The notes: generated from the sequence alone by a model not told the origin. Positions 26,298 to 35,627 are shown, numbered from the stretch's first letter. The stretch: DNA of 50,996 nucleotides from Emergencia sp. 1XD21-10 (GCF_009936045.1 NZ_QWEQ01000026.1:1-50996), one strand, 5' to 3'. Numbers and translations are program-made.

Positions 26298-27983
26298 ATG
26301 AAAATTAAATTTTGTGGAGCGTCTTCGGGCGTGACAGGATCTTGCCATTTGTTAACAACAGCAAATCATAAGGTACTGCTTGACTGCGGGCAGTTTCAAG
26401 GGGGAAAAGCACAGGAGGCGCTGAACTACGAGCCGTTTCCTTTTGATCCAAAAGAGATAGAGTGTGTCATTTTAAGCCATGCTCATATCGATCACTGCGG
26501 CAGGATTCCGCTTCTTGTTAAACGAGGATTTACAGGAAAAATCTACTGCACCGATGCGACAGCAGATCTTCTTGATGTCATGCTTAAGGACAGCGGTTTT
26601 ATTCATGAAAAGGATGCGGAATGGAAAAGCAAGCGGGCAGCCCGTGCGGGAAAACCGCCAGTAGAGCCGCTTTATACCTATGATGATGCGTTGAAGGCCT
26701 TGGAGTATGTGGAGCCAATACTCTATGATCAGCAGATTAAGATTAACGATCATATGAAAATCGTCTTTAATGATGCCGGACATATTTTGGGCTCGGCAAT
26801 TACAGAAATCTGGGTTTGCGAGGACAGTAAGGAGTCTAAAATTGTCTTTTCTGGTGACCTTGGCATGGTGAACCGTCCCATTTTGAAGGATCCGACCATC
26901 ATTAAAAAAGCGGATTACGTGATTATGGAAACGACCTACGGTAATAGAAATCACCCGGCAAACATCACCAGTATTAAAGAACTTCTCGATATCGTGCTGA
27001 ACACAACGAGAAGAGGTGGTACGGTGGTGATTCCATCCTTTGCAGTAGGCAGAACTCAGGAACTAGTTTACGAATTTAACAAGTTTTATGAAGAAGATAG
27101 CGAATATAAGGATGAACTGGATCAGTTGATGGTCTATGTGGATAGTCCGATGGCGACCACAGCTACAGAGGTTTTCCGAAAGAATGCACAAGTGTTTGAT
27201 GACGAAACCAGAGACTATATTTTGCGTGGGGATAATCCGCTGGACTTTAAGAACCTGAAATTTACAAGAAGTACGGCAGAGTCTCAGGCGCTGAACTTGG
27301 ATCGAAATCCTAAAATTATTATTTCTGCCAGCGGGATGTGTGAGGCGGGCAGGATTCGTCATCACCTGAAGCATAATCTATGGGATGCAAGATCCAGCGT
27401 AATCTTTGTGGGTTATCAGGCAGAAGGCACGCTGGGAAAACTGCTGGTAGAAGGAGTTAAAGATATCGTTCTCTTTGGCGAAGAAGTTCACGTTAATGCT
27501 GAGATTTATAACTTGGAAGGATTCTCTGGTCATGCCGATCAGAATGGCCTTTTCTCCTGGCTTGCAGGCTTTAGACAGAAGCCGAAACAGATATTTTTGG
27601 TACACGGTGAAGAAGATTCCAAGAAAGATTTTGGCAAACTGATTCACGATAAACTGGGCTATGAACCCGTGGTGGTGCTGGGAAATTCAGAATTTGAACT
27701 GGACATGAATACTGCACAGATACTCAACTATGAGCAGGCAGAGCAAGAAGCAGTGGAAGATGAGGAAATTCAGGCAGTCAGACGGAAAATTTCAGATATT
27801 CATAGTGGAATTGAAAGCATTTTATACAATACAGACCTGGCAATGGGAAGAAATATTTCCCAGGAAAAATTGGTAAAGATTAATAATATTGTCCAGGAAC
27901 TTGCAAAGGCGACAATGGTGCTGGGTTCTGCTGTGACCGAAGAGGATCGCTCAAGAGAAGAACCTGTTGTAGATCCGAAATAA
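26298..27983 (+). CDS. MBL-fold/beta-CASP ribonuclease-like protein with RNA-specificity domain
   Basis: The 561-residue protein has the metallo-beta-lactamase motif SHAHIDHCGRIP (about residues 57-68), further ligands in NDAGHILGSA and FSGDLG, the beta-CASP domain (about 200-400, PSFAVGRTQEL) and the C-terminal SGHADQNGL. This is the architecture of CPSF-73/YSH1-like RNases in bacteria and archaea. An extra charged C-terminal helix of about 90 residues (from about 475) follows. It is 18 nt after the glpP-like gene, so two RNA-acting proteins are encoded together. Confidence 0.92.
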   Translation: MKIKFCGASSGVTGSCHLLTTANHKVLLDCGQFQGGKAQEALNYEPFPFDPKEIECVILSHAHIDHCGRIPLLVKRGFTGKIYCTDATADLLDVMLKDSGFIHEKDAEWKSKRAARAGKPPVEPLYTYDDALKALEYVEPILYDQQIKINDHMKIVFNDAGHILGSAITEIWVCEDSKESKIVFSGDLGMVNRPILKDPTIIKKADYVIMETTYGNRNHPANITSIKELLDIVLNTTRRGGTVVIPSFAVGRTQELVYEFNKFYEEDSEYKDELDQLMVYVDSPMATTATEVFRKNAQVFDDETRDYILRGDNPLDFKNLKFTRSTAESQALNLDRNPKIIISASGMCEAGRIRHHLKHNLWDARSSVIFVGYQAEGTLGKLLVEGVKDIVLFGEEVHVNAEIYNLEGFSGHADQNGLFSWLAGFRQKPKQIFLVHGEEDSKKDFGKLIHDKLGYEPVVVLGNSEFELDMNTAQILNYEQAEQEAVEDEEIQAVRRKISDIHSGIESILYNTDLAMGRNISQEKLVKINNIVQELAKATMVLGSAVTEEDRSREEPVVDPK

Positions 27984-28031
27984 AGCATAGCAGAGAGCTT
28001 AGTTCATAGAAGAAAGGTTTGCAGAAAATAG

Positions 28032-28661
28032 ATGAAGAATGTAATCGTAATAGGAATTGCAGGCGGTACCGGATCAGGAAAGAGCACGCTGATTCACAAG
28101 ATTAAAGAACAGTTCAGTGATGAGATCACCATTCTCAGTCATGATTTTTACTATAAAGCCCATGATGATATGACCTATGAAGAGCGGTGCCAGCTGAATT
28201 ACGACCATCCGGACGCATTTGATACAGATATGATGGTTGATCATGTGAAAATGCTGAAACAGTGGAAAAAAATTGAGAGACCAGTGTATGATTTTACTAT
28301 TCATAACAGGGTAGCTGAAACTGTGCCGGTTACTCCTTCTAAAGTCGTCGTAGTGGAAGGTATTTTAATCTTTGAAAATCAGGCGCTTTTAGATCTTTGT
28401 GATATTAAAGTTTTCGTAGATACCGATGCAGATGTGCGGATCATCAGAAGGATTCTGCGCGATGTGAAGGAGCGGGGAAGAACACTGGATTCAGTGGTAG
28501 CTCAGTATCTGACGACAGTAAAGCTGATGCATGAGCAGTTTGTAGAGCCGAGTAAGAAAAAAGCAGATATTATTGTTCCAGAAGGAGGATTCAATGTGGT
28601 GGCGCTGGATATGCTCAATCACAGGATCCGGGCGTTATTGCAGGAGGAAGATAAAGTATGA
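28032..28661 (+). CDS. udk: Uridine kinase
   Basis: The 209-residue kinase phosphorylates uridine and cytidine in pyrimidine salvage. The P-loop is GIAGGTGSGKSTL (about residues 8-20), the substrate region SHDFYYKAHDDMTYEERC, and EGILIFENQALLD, followed by the Arg-rich lid RIIRRILRDVKERGR. Its stop overlaps the start of the homoserine dehydrogenase gene by 4 nt. Confidence 0.96.
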   Translation: MKNVIVIGIAGGTGSGKSTLIHKIKEQFSDEITILSHDFYYKAHDDMTYEERCQLNYDHPDAFDTDMMVDHVKMLKQWKKIERPVYDFTIHNRVAETVPVTPSKVVVVEGILIFENQALLDLCDIKVFVDTDADVRIIRRILRDVKERGRTLDSVVAQYLTTVKLMHEQFVEPSKKKADIIVPEGGFNVVALDMLNHRIRALLQEEDKV

Positions 28662-29692
28662 ACGATCTGAAGCTGGCTTTATTGGGCTTTGGAAATGCCG
28701 GACAGGCATTTGTAAAGATGCTTTCAGAGAAACTTCCGGAGATTCAAAGGATTTATGGCAGAAGTGTAAAGGTTACCGCCATTGCAACAGCCTCCAAGGG
28801 AACGATTATCGATTCAGGTGGTATTGATCTTTTACAGGTCTGTGCAGATATAGAGCATTTTGGAAAGTTTGCAGATGATAGACTTGGACTTTGTCATAAG
28901 GATGCGCTGGCAGTTATTGAAGAAGCTGACTGTGATGTAGTGTGTGAGCTGACGCCGCTGGAGATTTTTACAGGACAGCCTGCTATCGATCATATCAAAA
29001 TGGCTTTTGCGTGTGGTAAGCATGTGATTACGGCTAATAAAGGACCGGTTGCATGGGCTTTTGACGAGCTGAAATCGCTGGCAAAAGAGAAAGGTCTGTG
29101 CTTTTTCTATGAAACGACGGTAATGGATGGAACACCAGTATTTAATCTGGTGGAGCATACACTGAAATTCTGTCAGGTGACAGAGGTTTCCGGAATTCTA
29201 AACAGTACCACTAATTATATTTTGGAGGGACTGGCACAGGGAAAGCCTTACGATGATGTTATTGTTGCGGGCAAGAAAAAAGGATTTATTGAAGCAAATC
29301 CGGCTATGGATATCGAGGGATATGATGCAGCAGCAAAGATTACGGCGCTTTTAAATGTTCTGATGGATGCAGGGCTTACACCTTCGGAGGTAGATCGGAC
29401 CGGAATTGAGAATATTACTGTTTCCGATATCAAAGAAGCGGCGTCACGGGGAAGGGTCATTAAACTTCTTTGCAGAGGCTGGCGGAAAGACGGCAGGGTG
29501 TATGCCAGCGTAAAACCGGTGGAGGTTGAGATGCAGGATATGCTTGCAACTATCGACAGTACTACTTCCGTGATATCGATTACAACAGATTTGATGGGTA
29601 AACTGTCTGTGATTGAGCATGCACCTGAAATCGAGCAGACTGCATACGGTATTTTCGGTGATGTGATAAGGGTATTGGATACAGAGAAATAA
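28658..29692 (+). CDS. hom: Homoserine dehydrogenase, short form without ACT domain
   Basis: The 344-residue enzyme has the NAD(P) loop LGFGNAGQAF, ITANKGPVAW (about residue 128), the catalytic-domain signature ILNSTTNYILEGLAQG (about 181-196) and GYDAAAKITALLNVLMDAG. It reduces aspartate semialdehyde to homoserine for Met/Thr synthesis. Longer Hom proteins end in an ACT domain for threonine feedback; this one stops before it. It overlaps udk by 4 nt and a possible amino-acid exporter follows. Confidence 0.9.
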   Translation: MNDLKLALLGFGNAGQAFVKMLSEKLPEIQRIYGRSVKVTAIATASKGTIIDSGGIDLLQVCADIEHFGKFADDRLGLCHKDALAVIEEADCDVVCELTPLEIFTGQPAIDHIKMAFACGKHVITANKGPVAWAFDELKSLAKEKGLCFFYETTVMDGTPVFNLVEHTLKFCQVTEVSGILNSTTNYILEGLAQGKPYDDVIVAGKKKGFIEANPAMDIEGYDAAAKITALLNVLMDAGLTPSEVDRTGIENITVSDIKEAASRGRVIKLLCRGWRKDGRVYASVKPVEVEMQDMLATIDSTTSVISITTDLMGKLSVIEHAPEIEQTAYGIFGDVIRVLDTEK

Positions 29693-29713
29693 ACAAAAAA
29701 GGATGCGATTGAT

Positions 29714-30622
29714 TTGAAAGAAAAGATTACAGAAAAGAAATGGTTCCTGTATGCACTGGTGCCTGTTTGTGCGCTGATGTGGGGAATGTCTTATTTAGGT
29801 ACATCGGTTACATTAAATCATCTGGAAGTGATGGAACTTTTGGCACTTCGCTGGACAGTATCAACTGTGGTATTTCTGGTTTTGATTGCACTTCGCATAG
29901 TGAAGGTGAAATTTAAAGGGAAAAATATTAAGCTGTTGATATTGGTTGGAATTTTACAGCCCTGTATTTATGCAACGTTTGAAACGCTGGGGGTAAAATA
30001 TACCAGTACATCGGAATCTTCAATCTTCATTGCGACGATTCCATTGATGGTTCTCCTTATCAGTGCAATTGTCTTGCATCAGAAAACCAGTAAGAAAATT
30101 ATTGGTGCTATTATTCTGGCTTTCGTCGGTGTGGTTGTTTGCGTATATTTTTCACCGGAGTTTTCTGTAGGTGGAAAAGGAATCGGTTACCTATTCCTTC
30201 TGGCAGCGATTATTTCTGGTGCGCTATATTCTCTTAGCAGCAGCAAAGCTTCGGAAGAGTTCGACGCACTGGAGGTTACTTTTTCTATTTCTGTTATGGG
30301 CGCAATCTGTTTTAATGCAATTAGTTTTGCTATGGGCAATGGTGTACGCGGATATGCACTTTGCTTAAACGATATGACTGTCTTAGGTGGCGTATTGTTT
30401 CTTGGTATTTGCTGTTCTTGTCTGAGCTATTTGATTTTTAACTACGTCCTTGGAAAGCTGCCGGCAACAATCGGCACCAATTTAGTTGCTAATTCAGTCA
30501 CTGCAGTAGGTGTGCTGTCGGGTTGTCTTTTTGCAGGCGATCCTTTTGGCTGGTATACTGTTGTGGGGGTAGCCCTGACCATTACAGGCGTGTGTCTTGC
30601 TTCTACAGGTAATCCGGATTAG
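29714..30622 (+). CDS. EamA/DMT-family transporter
   Basis: The 302-residue protein has ten predicted membrane helices in two EamA repeats (LMWGMSYLGTSVTL near the start; SCLSYLIFNYVLGKLPAT near residue 235). DMT proteins often export amino acids or metabolites. Position after hom makes a homoserine or threonine link possible but unproven. The start is TTG with AAAAGGA about 10 nt upstream. Confidence 0.9.
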   Translation: MKEKITEKKWFLYALVPVCALMWGMSYLGTSVTLNHLEVMELLALRWTVSTVVFLVLIALRIVKVKFKGKNIKLLILVGILQPCIYATFETLGVKYTSTSESSIFIATIPLMVLLISAIVLHQKTSKKIIGAIILAFVGVVVCVYFSPEFSVGGKGIGYLFLLAAIISGALYSLSSSKASEEFDALEVTFSISVMGAICFNAISFAMGNGVRGYALCLNDMTVLGGVLFLGICCSCLSYLIFNYVLGKLPATIGTNLVANSVTAVGVLSGCLFAGDPFGWYTVVGVALTITGVCLASTGNPD

Positions 30623-30649
30623 AAAACAATTTATCAATTTTATAATGGT

Positions 30650-30687
30650 AAGACACTTTGTCAGTTTTTGATGCAGGGTGTCTTTTT
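30650..30687 (+). terminator. Terminator after the DMT transporter
   Basis: AGACAC/GTGTCT stem with a TTTTT tail. The stem sequence matches that of the terminator at 25520. Confidence 0.7.
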
Positions 30688-30712
30688 CTTTGTCATTTTT
30701 GATGGAAATGTA

Positions 30713-30741
30713 TTGACATAATCTGTAAATTATGGTAAAAA
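30713..30741 (+). promoter_or_regulatory. Promoter of the 30771 gene
   Basis: TTGACA, 17 nt, TAAAAA preceded by an extended TGG, 30 nt before the ATG at 30771. Confidence 0.5.
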
Positions 30742-30770
30742 ATAAGCAGAGGTTTCGGAAAGAGGTGATT

Positions 30771-31172
30771 ATGTCAAGAGAATGGCAACAGACAAAGTAT
30801 AAGGAGTATGTTATGCCTGATGCAGTGTATTATCAGAGCGTTTGGGCAGTCAGAGATTTGGAGAGAATGGAAAACAGATTGGCAGAGCTTGAACAGGAGG
30901 AAATAGCCGGAGGCAGAAGTATTGTCAGTGATAGAACAAGCAATTTTGTTTTATATCGGCCAACGGAGGAAAAAGCCGTAGAGAGGGCTGTGCTGCGAGA
31001 AAGGATTCGCGGCATTCATGCGGCGCTGAGCATGGTGCCAGAGGAATATCGTTCGTTTATTCTGAGCAATCTGATTCTCAAAAATACCGGAAAGGCATTT
31101 CCGAACAAACTGTGGAGGTACTGGAAACAGAGGTTTCTGTATACGGTCGCAAAGAATTTATCTATGATGTAA
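30771..31172 (+). CDS. Uncharacterised helical protein upstream of the Tad locus
   Basis: The 133-residue cytoplasmic protein looks helical, with a central coiled-coil-like stretch (LERMENRLAELEQEEIAGGR) and a basic, aromatic C-terminus (NKLWRYWKQRFLYTVAKNL). The length and PEEYRSFILSN segment recall phage-type transcription-activator proteins, but I cannot assign a family. The ATG at 30771 has AGAGGTG six bases upstream; an in-frame start at 30732 overlaps the promoter. Confidence 0.65.
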   Translation: MSREWQQTKYKEYVMPDAVYYQSVWAVRDLERMENRLAELEQEEIAGGRSIVSDRTSNFVLYRPTEEKAVERAVLRERIRGIHAALSMVPEEYRSFILSNLILKNTGKAFPNKLWRYWKQRFLYTVAKNLSMM

Positions 31173-31213
31173 GATGTTTTGGAAAAAAATTTAAAAAATG
31201 TTAATAAAAAGTA

Positions 31214-31242
31214 TTGTAAGGGGAGAAAAAATGTGCTATTAT
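31214..31242 (+). promoter_or_regulatory. Promoter of the Tad-like operon leader
   Basis: TTGTAA, 17 nt, TATTAT. Transcription would begin near 31250, just at the left arm of the leader stem (31251-31257). Confidence 0.6.
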
Positions 31243-31250
31243 GATATTAC

Positions 31251-31318
31251 GGATAGATAGAGGTGAATGGAAATAGACCGAGGGCCGCCCATAGGGCGGT
31301 CCTTTTTCTATCCTTTTT
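31251..31318 (+). promoter_or_regulatory. Structured leader with intrinsic terminator (attenuator candidate)
   Basis: A GGGCCGCCC-ATA-GGGCGGTCC hairpin (31282-31302) with TTTTT lies inside an outer perfect 7-bp pairing GGATAGA (31251-31257) / TCTATCC (31307-31313), followed by a second TTTTTT. Alternative pairing GACCG/CGGTC is possible. Located between a promoter and the first Tad gene, it would give a short RNA unless read through. No known riboswitch consensus is seen. Confidence 0.6.
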
Positions 31319-31344
31319 TATTTTGAAAAGAAAGGAGGTTTCCT

Positions 31345-31893
31345 TTGGACAGAGGAAAACGAATCATCGGTATCGTGCTTATTGCGGTTAGCATAGCAGC
31401 GCTGGTTACCTGGGAAAAGTGGGGCAAAGCGCAGTTTCTTTACGATGAGGTGCTAGTGTGCAGTAAGAATGTGGCAAAAGGCACCATTTTGCGAGAGGAT
31501 ATGTTTCAGACTGTGAAGATGAAAGTATCAGAAAAAGATTTTATAACACCGGGGGAGAAGAATTCGCTGGTTGGAAAAGAGGCGGCAGCCTTTATTCATA
31601 AAGGTCTGCCCCTGTTTCAGGAATATTTTATTCAGGTAGAACTTGTGTCCGGCGCAAAAGAAGGAAAATACGTTTTGACAGTACCCGAAGAGTGGCTTTA
31701 TGCATTACCTTCATCACTTCGACGAGGAGACGATGCGTATTTTTTTCTTGGCAACGGACTTGTAACATCTGCACCGGTGCGCCTTGTCGATAAAGAGAAT
31801 CACAGTGTAGAAATTGTAGTCACTGATAAACAGGCGCAGCAGCTGTCTAAAGCGGCAGAAAGCGGGGAAAAGATGGTACTGGTATATCATTAG
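31345..31893 (+). CDS. SAF-domain, CpaB/RcpC-like pilus protein
   Basis: The 182-residue protein has one N-terminal membrane segment (RIIGIVLIAVSIAALVTW) followed by a SAF domain (VLVCSKNVAKGTILREDMFQ, about residues 35-54), the hallmark of CpaB/FlgA-type proteins. The start is TTG with a perfect AAGGAGG. In Tad systems CpaB sits at the cell surface. As first gene of the operon and next to a CpaE-like ATPase it fits that role, although it is shorter than proteobacterial CpaB. Confidence 0.8.
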   Translation: MDRGKRIIGIVLIAVSIAALVTWEKWGKAQFLYDEVLVCSKNVAKGTILREDMFQTVKMKVSEKDFITPGEKNSLVGKEAAAFIHKGLPLFQEYFIQVELVSGAKEGKYVLTVPEEWLYALPSSLRRGDDAYFFLGNGLVTSAPVRLVDKENHSVEIVVTDKQAQQLSKAAESGEKMVLVYH

Positions 31894-31905
31894 AAAGGAG
31901 GACAG

Positions 31906-32652
31906 ATGAAAAAAATAATTGGATTTTTTGGCGGTGATAATCAGGTGGGAACGACCATGATTGCGCAGTCTTTTGCAGAAGTGCTGCAGCAGAGGGGAAA
32001 CAAAGTGCTCTATCTGATGGGAAGCGGCAAGTTTGGCGAGGAATTTTTGCCATTGAGCAGCAGGCATTCCATCGATGATTTAAAAGCTTCGATTCGAAGT
32101 GGAAAGGTGACTGCAGAGGATATGTATCAGAATTTGGAAGAGGTCAGAGGATTATGGGTACTGCCCGGCGTGAGAAACCAGCTCGCTGCCGGGTATTTTA
32201 CTGAGAACACCTTCGAAGTACTCCTCTCTGAGATAGGAGATGATTTTGATTATACAGTTATCGATGGTGGCAGTGACGCAAATCTTGGTATTACCATTTC
32301 AGCTCTAAATACAGCGGACCACAGATTTTTTATGACAACCCAGCAGTCCAAATCTATTCGTAGACTGATTCTGCTACAGAAGAATATCGTGCAGCCTCTC
32401 GGGAAGGGAGGAGATTTAGTAATCAATAAATATTTGAAAGATCCGGCGCTACTTTTGAAAAACGATATTTTGTCGCTGTGTGAAATAGAGGAGGCTTTTA
32501 CGGTGCCTTATGTGGAATACGGCTGGCAAGCAGAGATGGAAAATAAAAGCCTGCTGCGCTATGGAAAGTTTGCACGAGGAGTTGAAACTTTAGCGGATGT
32601 CTTTGAACCGGCAGGGAAGAAGGAGGGGATATGGAAAAAGCATTTTCTTTAG
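31906..32652 (+). CDS. TadZ/CpaE-like MinD-type ATPase
   Basis: The 248-residue protein starts with a deviant Walker A loop (IIGFFGGDNQVGTTMIAQSF) and has DYTVIDGGSDANLGITISAL as the switch region. The usual signature Lys of KGGxGK is replaced, so ATP hydrolysis may be weak. Related TadZ proteins position pilus machinery at the pole or septum. It overlaps the next gene by 22 nt. Confidence 0.82.
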   Translation: MKKIIGFFGGDNQVGTTMIAQSFAEVLQQRGNKVLYLMGSGKFGEEFLPLSSRHSIDDLKASIRSGKVTAEDMYQNLEEVRGLWVLPGVRNQLAAGYFTENTFEVLLSEIGDDFDYTVIDGGSDANLGITISALNTADHRFFMTTQQSKSIRRLILLQKNIVQPLGKGGDLVINKYLKDPALLLKNDILSLCEIEEAFTVPYVEYGWQAEMENKSLLRYGKFARGVETLADVFEPAGKKEGIWKKHFL

Positions 32653-34082
32653 AAGCGTATTTGAGCAAAGTTTTGCACAAGGAGGAGTCGGATGAGATAG
32701 AGCCGCTAGCGCGATTTCGTCAAATTTGTTCCATTGTGGAGGCAGAATTTGACAAGGAATGGGACGAAACTGACGATATGGCAAAGAACAGAAAGCTGGA
32801 GAGGGAGAAACGGGCTATGATGGGATTTTCAGCAGAGACTGCTTTTTATAAGGAAAAAATTAAGGAGATTTTGAGAGAGAAAAAACTGACAGATAGCTGG
32901 TATCCGCCGTGGTATCCGGATTTGGCGGAAGGGATTTTTGCAGAAACTTATGGTCTTTCCGGTCTTGCGCCTTGGGCTTACGACATGGATGAAAAGTACA
33001 GGCAGTCTTCATCAGCAAAACTGATTGGAGATAGACTTTACTGCCTCATTGACGGAAAATCCCAGCTGCAGCCTCAAAGGATTCCCGGAAGGAGAAGAGA
33101 GCAGCTAAAAAGAACTCTGCTTTTAGCGACTCCTTATGAGAGACTGGAATACGGCTTTCATGAGGTGTACTTGAACAACGGAATCAGGATTACCATTTAT
33201 TCCGGAGATAGAACCAAGGAGGGGCAGGATATTATGGTCTTTCGTAAATATATTCTGCCGGAGCTTTCCTTTGAACATTTAGCAAAGATTGGCACCATCC
33301 CCAAAGCAGCAATTTCACTGTTTTACAAGATGATAGAAATTGGATTTAATGTGCTGTTTTCCGGACAGGTCAGGTCGGGGAAGACTACTTTTATGCAGGT
33401 TTGGCAGAAGTATGAAGATCCGAATTTGGAGGGACTTGCTATCGCCACTGATCCGGAAACACCGTGGCATGAGATTATGCCGAAGGCGCCGATTATGCAG
33501 CTGGTTGCTGATGGAGAGCGCCTTTCTTCCATTACAAAATCACTTCTTCGTGGTGACAATGATTATATATTGCTGGAGGAAATGCGCGATGGGCCAGCCT
33601 TTTATTTGGCACTGGATATTACATCGACGGGAACGACCAGAAGTAAGGGAACCATTCACGATAACGACGCAGTCAATGTACCGTATAAAATGGCATCCAA
33701 GATTTGTCAAAGTTATGGCGGCGATATGAGAGAGGTGATTGCGCAGGTATACAAAAATTTTGACTATGTGTTGGAACTTTCTCAGGTGCCTGAGGACAAA
33801 TCGAAGAAGGTGCTGAAGGGAATTTGGCAATATTCCTATGATGTGAAACAGGATAAAGTTGCTGCAAAAAAGCTGTGTAGCTACGATTTTTTTGAGAAAG
33901 TATGGCGTTGGAATCCAAATCCTTGTCTTGAGAAAGCAGAGAAATATCCACAGCTTGCAAAAGAAATCAAAGAGATGAACCTTTTGCTGGCGCAGCTGGC
34001 AGCGAATATGCCGATGGCAGAATCGGAGGCAGAAACGCTGTTTCCTGCTTATTACCAGACAGAAGGAGGCACCTGTGGATAA
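32631..34082 (+). CDS. TadA/CpaF-family secretion ATPase
   Basis: The 483-residue hexameric ATPase has Walker A SGQVRSGKTTFMQ (about residues 243-255), a Walker B-like YILLEEMRDGPA and TSTGTTRSKGTIHDNDA, the CpaF signature region. A N-terminal helical domain of about 90 residues precedes it. It would power assembly of the pilins encoded downstream. It overlaps both neighbouring genes, in line with one polycistronic message. Confidence 0.92.
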   Translation: MEKAFSLEAYLSKVLHKEESDEIEPLARFRQICSIVEAEFDKEWDETDDMAKNRKLEREKRAMMGFSAETAFYKEKIKEILREKKLTDSWYPPWYPDLAEGIFAETYGLSGLAPWAYDMDEKYRQSSSAKLIGDRLYCLIDGKSQLQPQRIPGRRREQLKRTLLLATPYERLEYGFHEVYLNNGIRITIYSGDRTKEGQDIMVFRKYILPELSFEHLAKIGTIPKAAISLFYKMIEIGFNVLFSGQVRSGKTTFMQVWQKYEDPNLEGLAIATDPETPWHEIMPKAPIMQLVADGERLSSITKSLLRGDNDYILLEEMRDGPAFYLALDITSTGTTRSKGTIHDNDAVNVPYKMASKICQSYGGDMREVIAQVYKNFDYVLELSQVPEDKSKKVLKGIWQYSYDVKQDKVAAKKLCSYDFFEKVWRWNPNPCLEKAEKYPQLAKEIKEMNLLLAQLAANMPMAESEAETLFPAYYQTEGGTCG

Positions 34083-35019
34083 GATTTTGTATGTGCTGTT
34101 CTTAACAGGGATTTGTATTTGGCAGCTGCCAGCATTACATAGCCTGTACATGACTTTTCGCAGCAGAGTATATATTAGGAGAAATCTAAAGAAAGTTACA
34201 AGCGAAAATCTTTTTCTGAAAAGAAGCCCTTTGGGACAGCATCTTGCGCTGGTCATTGAAGGAGCGGAGACAGAAAAATTTTTCACAAGTTTAGAAAATT
34301 TCTATCTGATTAGCCTTATTCTTGGGGCAGGGAGCGGATTAGCTGCTTATCTTGCAACAGGTCCTTTTATGGCGCTGCTTTGTGGGATTTTTATGGGGCT
34401 GCTACCCTATACTATTCTCATGGCAAGGCTTTACGGGCGTCGGGTTTCCCGCTCAAAGGAAGGAGACGTACTTTTGCAGGAACTTCTCAACAACTACAAA
34501 ATTCATGATTTTAATATCAAAGAAGCCATCGAAGTGACAGCGGCGGAGCTGGATAAAGCGCCAGAGTCCAGAAAGCTTTTGCTGCAGCTGGCAAAGGGAT
34601 TGCAGAAGTCTGTCACTAAGGAGGAAGTGGATCAACATCTTACAGCTTTCCGCTATGGAATTGATACGGCATGGGGTAATGCCCTTTCTACCAATATCTT
34701 CTTCGCCTATCTATACGGTGTTCGAGTCGATAACGCATTGGAGGATTTGCTCGCCTCGATGATAAAAAGCCGTAAGGTAATCGAGCATGGAAAAAGGGAA
34801 AATAATGAGGCTAAGCTGATTTTGAAGTACTTAGCACCGGTTAGCTTTCTTTTGACCGTGGTGGGTGCGTGCAGGTATTTTGGCTTTACGCCGACAAAAT
34901 TTATCCGGTATCAGTTTGGCACAGTGTTGGGACTGCAGTGGTTTTTAATTATGACCATGATGTATTTGGCTAGCCTGCTACTCAATGTATTTTTGTCTAG
35001 AGAGAAGATGGACATTTAG
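34075..35019 (+). CDS. TadB-like inner-membrane platform protein
   Basis: The 314-residue protein has a N-terminal membrane segment, a pair near residues 80-118 (LILGAGSGLAAYLATGPF), a cytoplasmic helical region and two C-terminal membrane segments, the T2SS-F fold seen in TadB. The start is GTG with AAGGAGG. It overlaps the ATPase gene by 8 nt. Confidence 0.82.
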   Translation: MDKILYVLFLTGICIWQLPALHSLYMTFRSRVYIRRNLKKVTSENLFLKRSPLGQHLALVIEGAETEKFFTSLENFYLISLILGAGSGLAAYLATGPFMALLCGIFMGLLPYTILMARLYGRRVSRSKEGDVLLQELLNNYKIHDFNIKEAIEVTAAELDKAPESRKLLLQLAKGLQKSVTKEEVDQHLTAFRYGIDTAWGNALSTNIFFAYLYGVRVDNALEDLLASMIKSRKVIEHGKRENNEAKLILKYLAPVSFLLTVVGACRYFGFTPTKFIRYQFGTVLGLQWFLIMTMMYLASLLLNVFLSREKMDI

Positions 35020-35033
35020 GAAAGGCGGTTACG

Positions 35034-35627
35034 ATGAAGATAAAGACAACGCCTTTATTTAAGGCGCGAAGACTGGCAGCATATACAAGCAAGATGTTGC
35101 CGGAGCTAGAAACCAAGGGAAAACAGCAAATTTTAGCCAGGTGGCGACTGTTTCAGAGCCAGAAGATGGAGCGAGAGATTTATAGCAGCTGCATTGTACT
35201 GAAAAACCTGGCTATGGTGCATAAGGATCTTCCCATGTCTGCTGATTTTATTTTGGAACAATTAATGGAGTGCAGCGGAGCGCTTCAAAATACTTATGCG
35301 GATATTCTGTCGGCATATCGTCTTGGACAGGGGGAGGAAGCCTTTCGTATTCTTACTGAGCAGGTGCCGCTAAAAATTGCAGCAAACTTTGCTGCTGTTC
35401 TTTCTAAAATCGATAAAATCAATCCGGCGGAACTGATTGTGCATATGACCGCTTTTGAGGAAGCCCTGATGGGAGAGCGTATGACCAAAGGTATGAGCAA
35501 GGCAGAAAGAAAAAGTCTGATTACCACCATGGCAGCGACTGCGACCATTTTTTCGATTTTGTTGAATTTTACTATTGTAGTTGTGTTTATGAATACGCTG
35601 CAGATGATCGACCAGATGTTTTATTGA
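35034..35627 (+). CDS. TadC-like platform protein, short
   Basis: The 197-residue protein resembles the cytoplasmic half of a T2SS-F protein (MEREIYSSCIVLKNLAMVHK; MTKGMSKAERKSLIT) with one C-terminal membrane segment (ATIFSILLNFTIVVVFMNTL). Typical TadC proteins are about 280-300 residues with three or four helices, so the N-terminal membrane part is missing. It begins 15 nt after tadB-like. Confidence 0.72.
   Translation: MKIKTTPLFKARRLAAYTSKMLPELETKGKQQILARWRLFQSQKMEREIYSSCIVLKNLAMVHKDLPMSADFILEQLMECSGALQNTYADILSAYRLGQGEEAFRILTEQVPLKIAANFAAVLSKIDKINPAELIVHMTAFEEALMGERMTKGMSKAERKSLITTMAATATIFSILLNFTIVVVFMNTLQMIDQMFY

Noticed and set aside
31251-31318. c-di-GMP or other known riboswitch before the pilus operon
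   Set aside because: None of the known conserved cores could be placed; only nested stems and a terminator are visible.
33540-34286. A 248-codon antisense ORF in the tadA-like and tadB-like genes
   Set aside because: Low-complexity Cys/Phe/Leu-rich shadow; the plus-strand genes have clear motifs.
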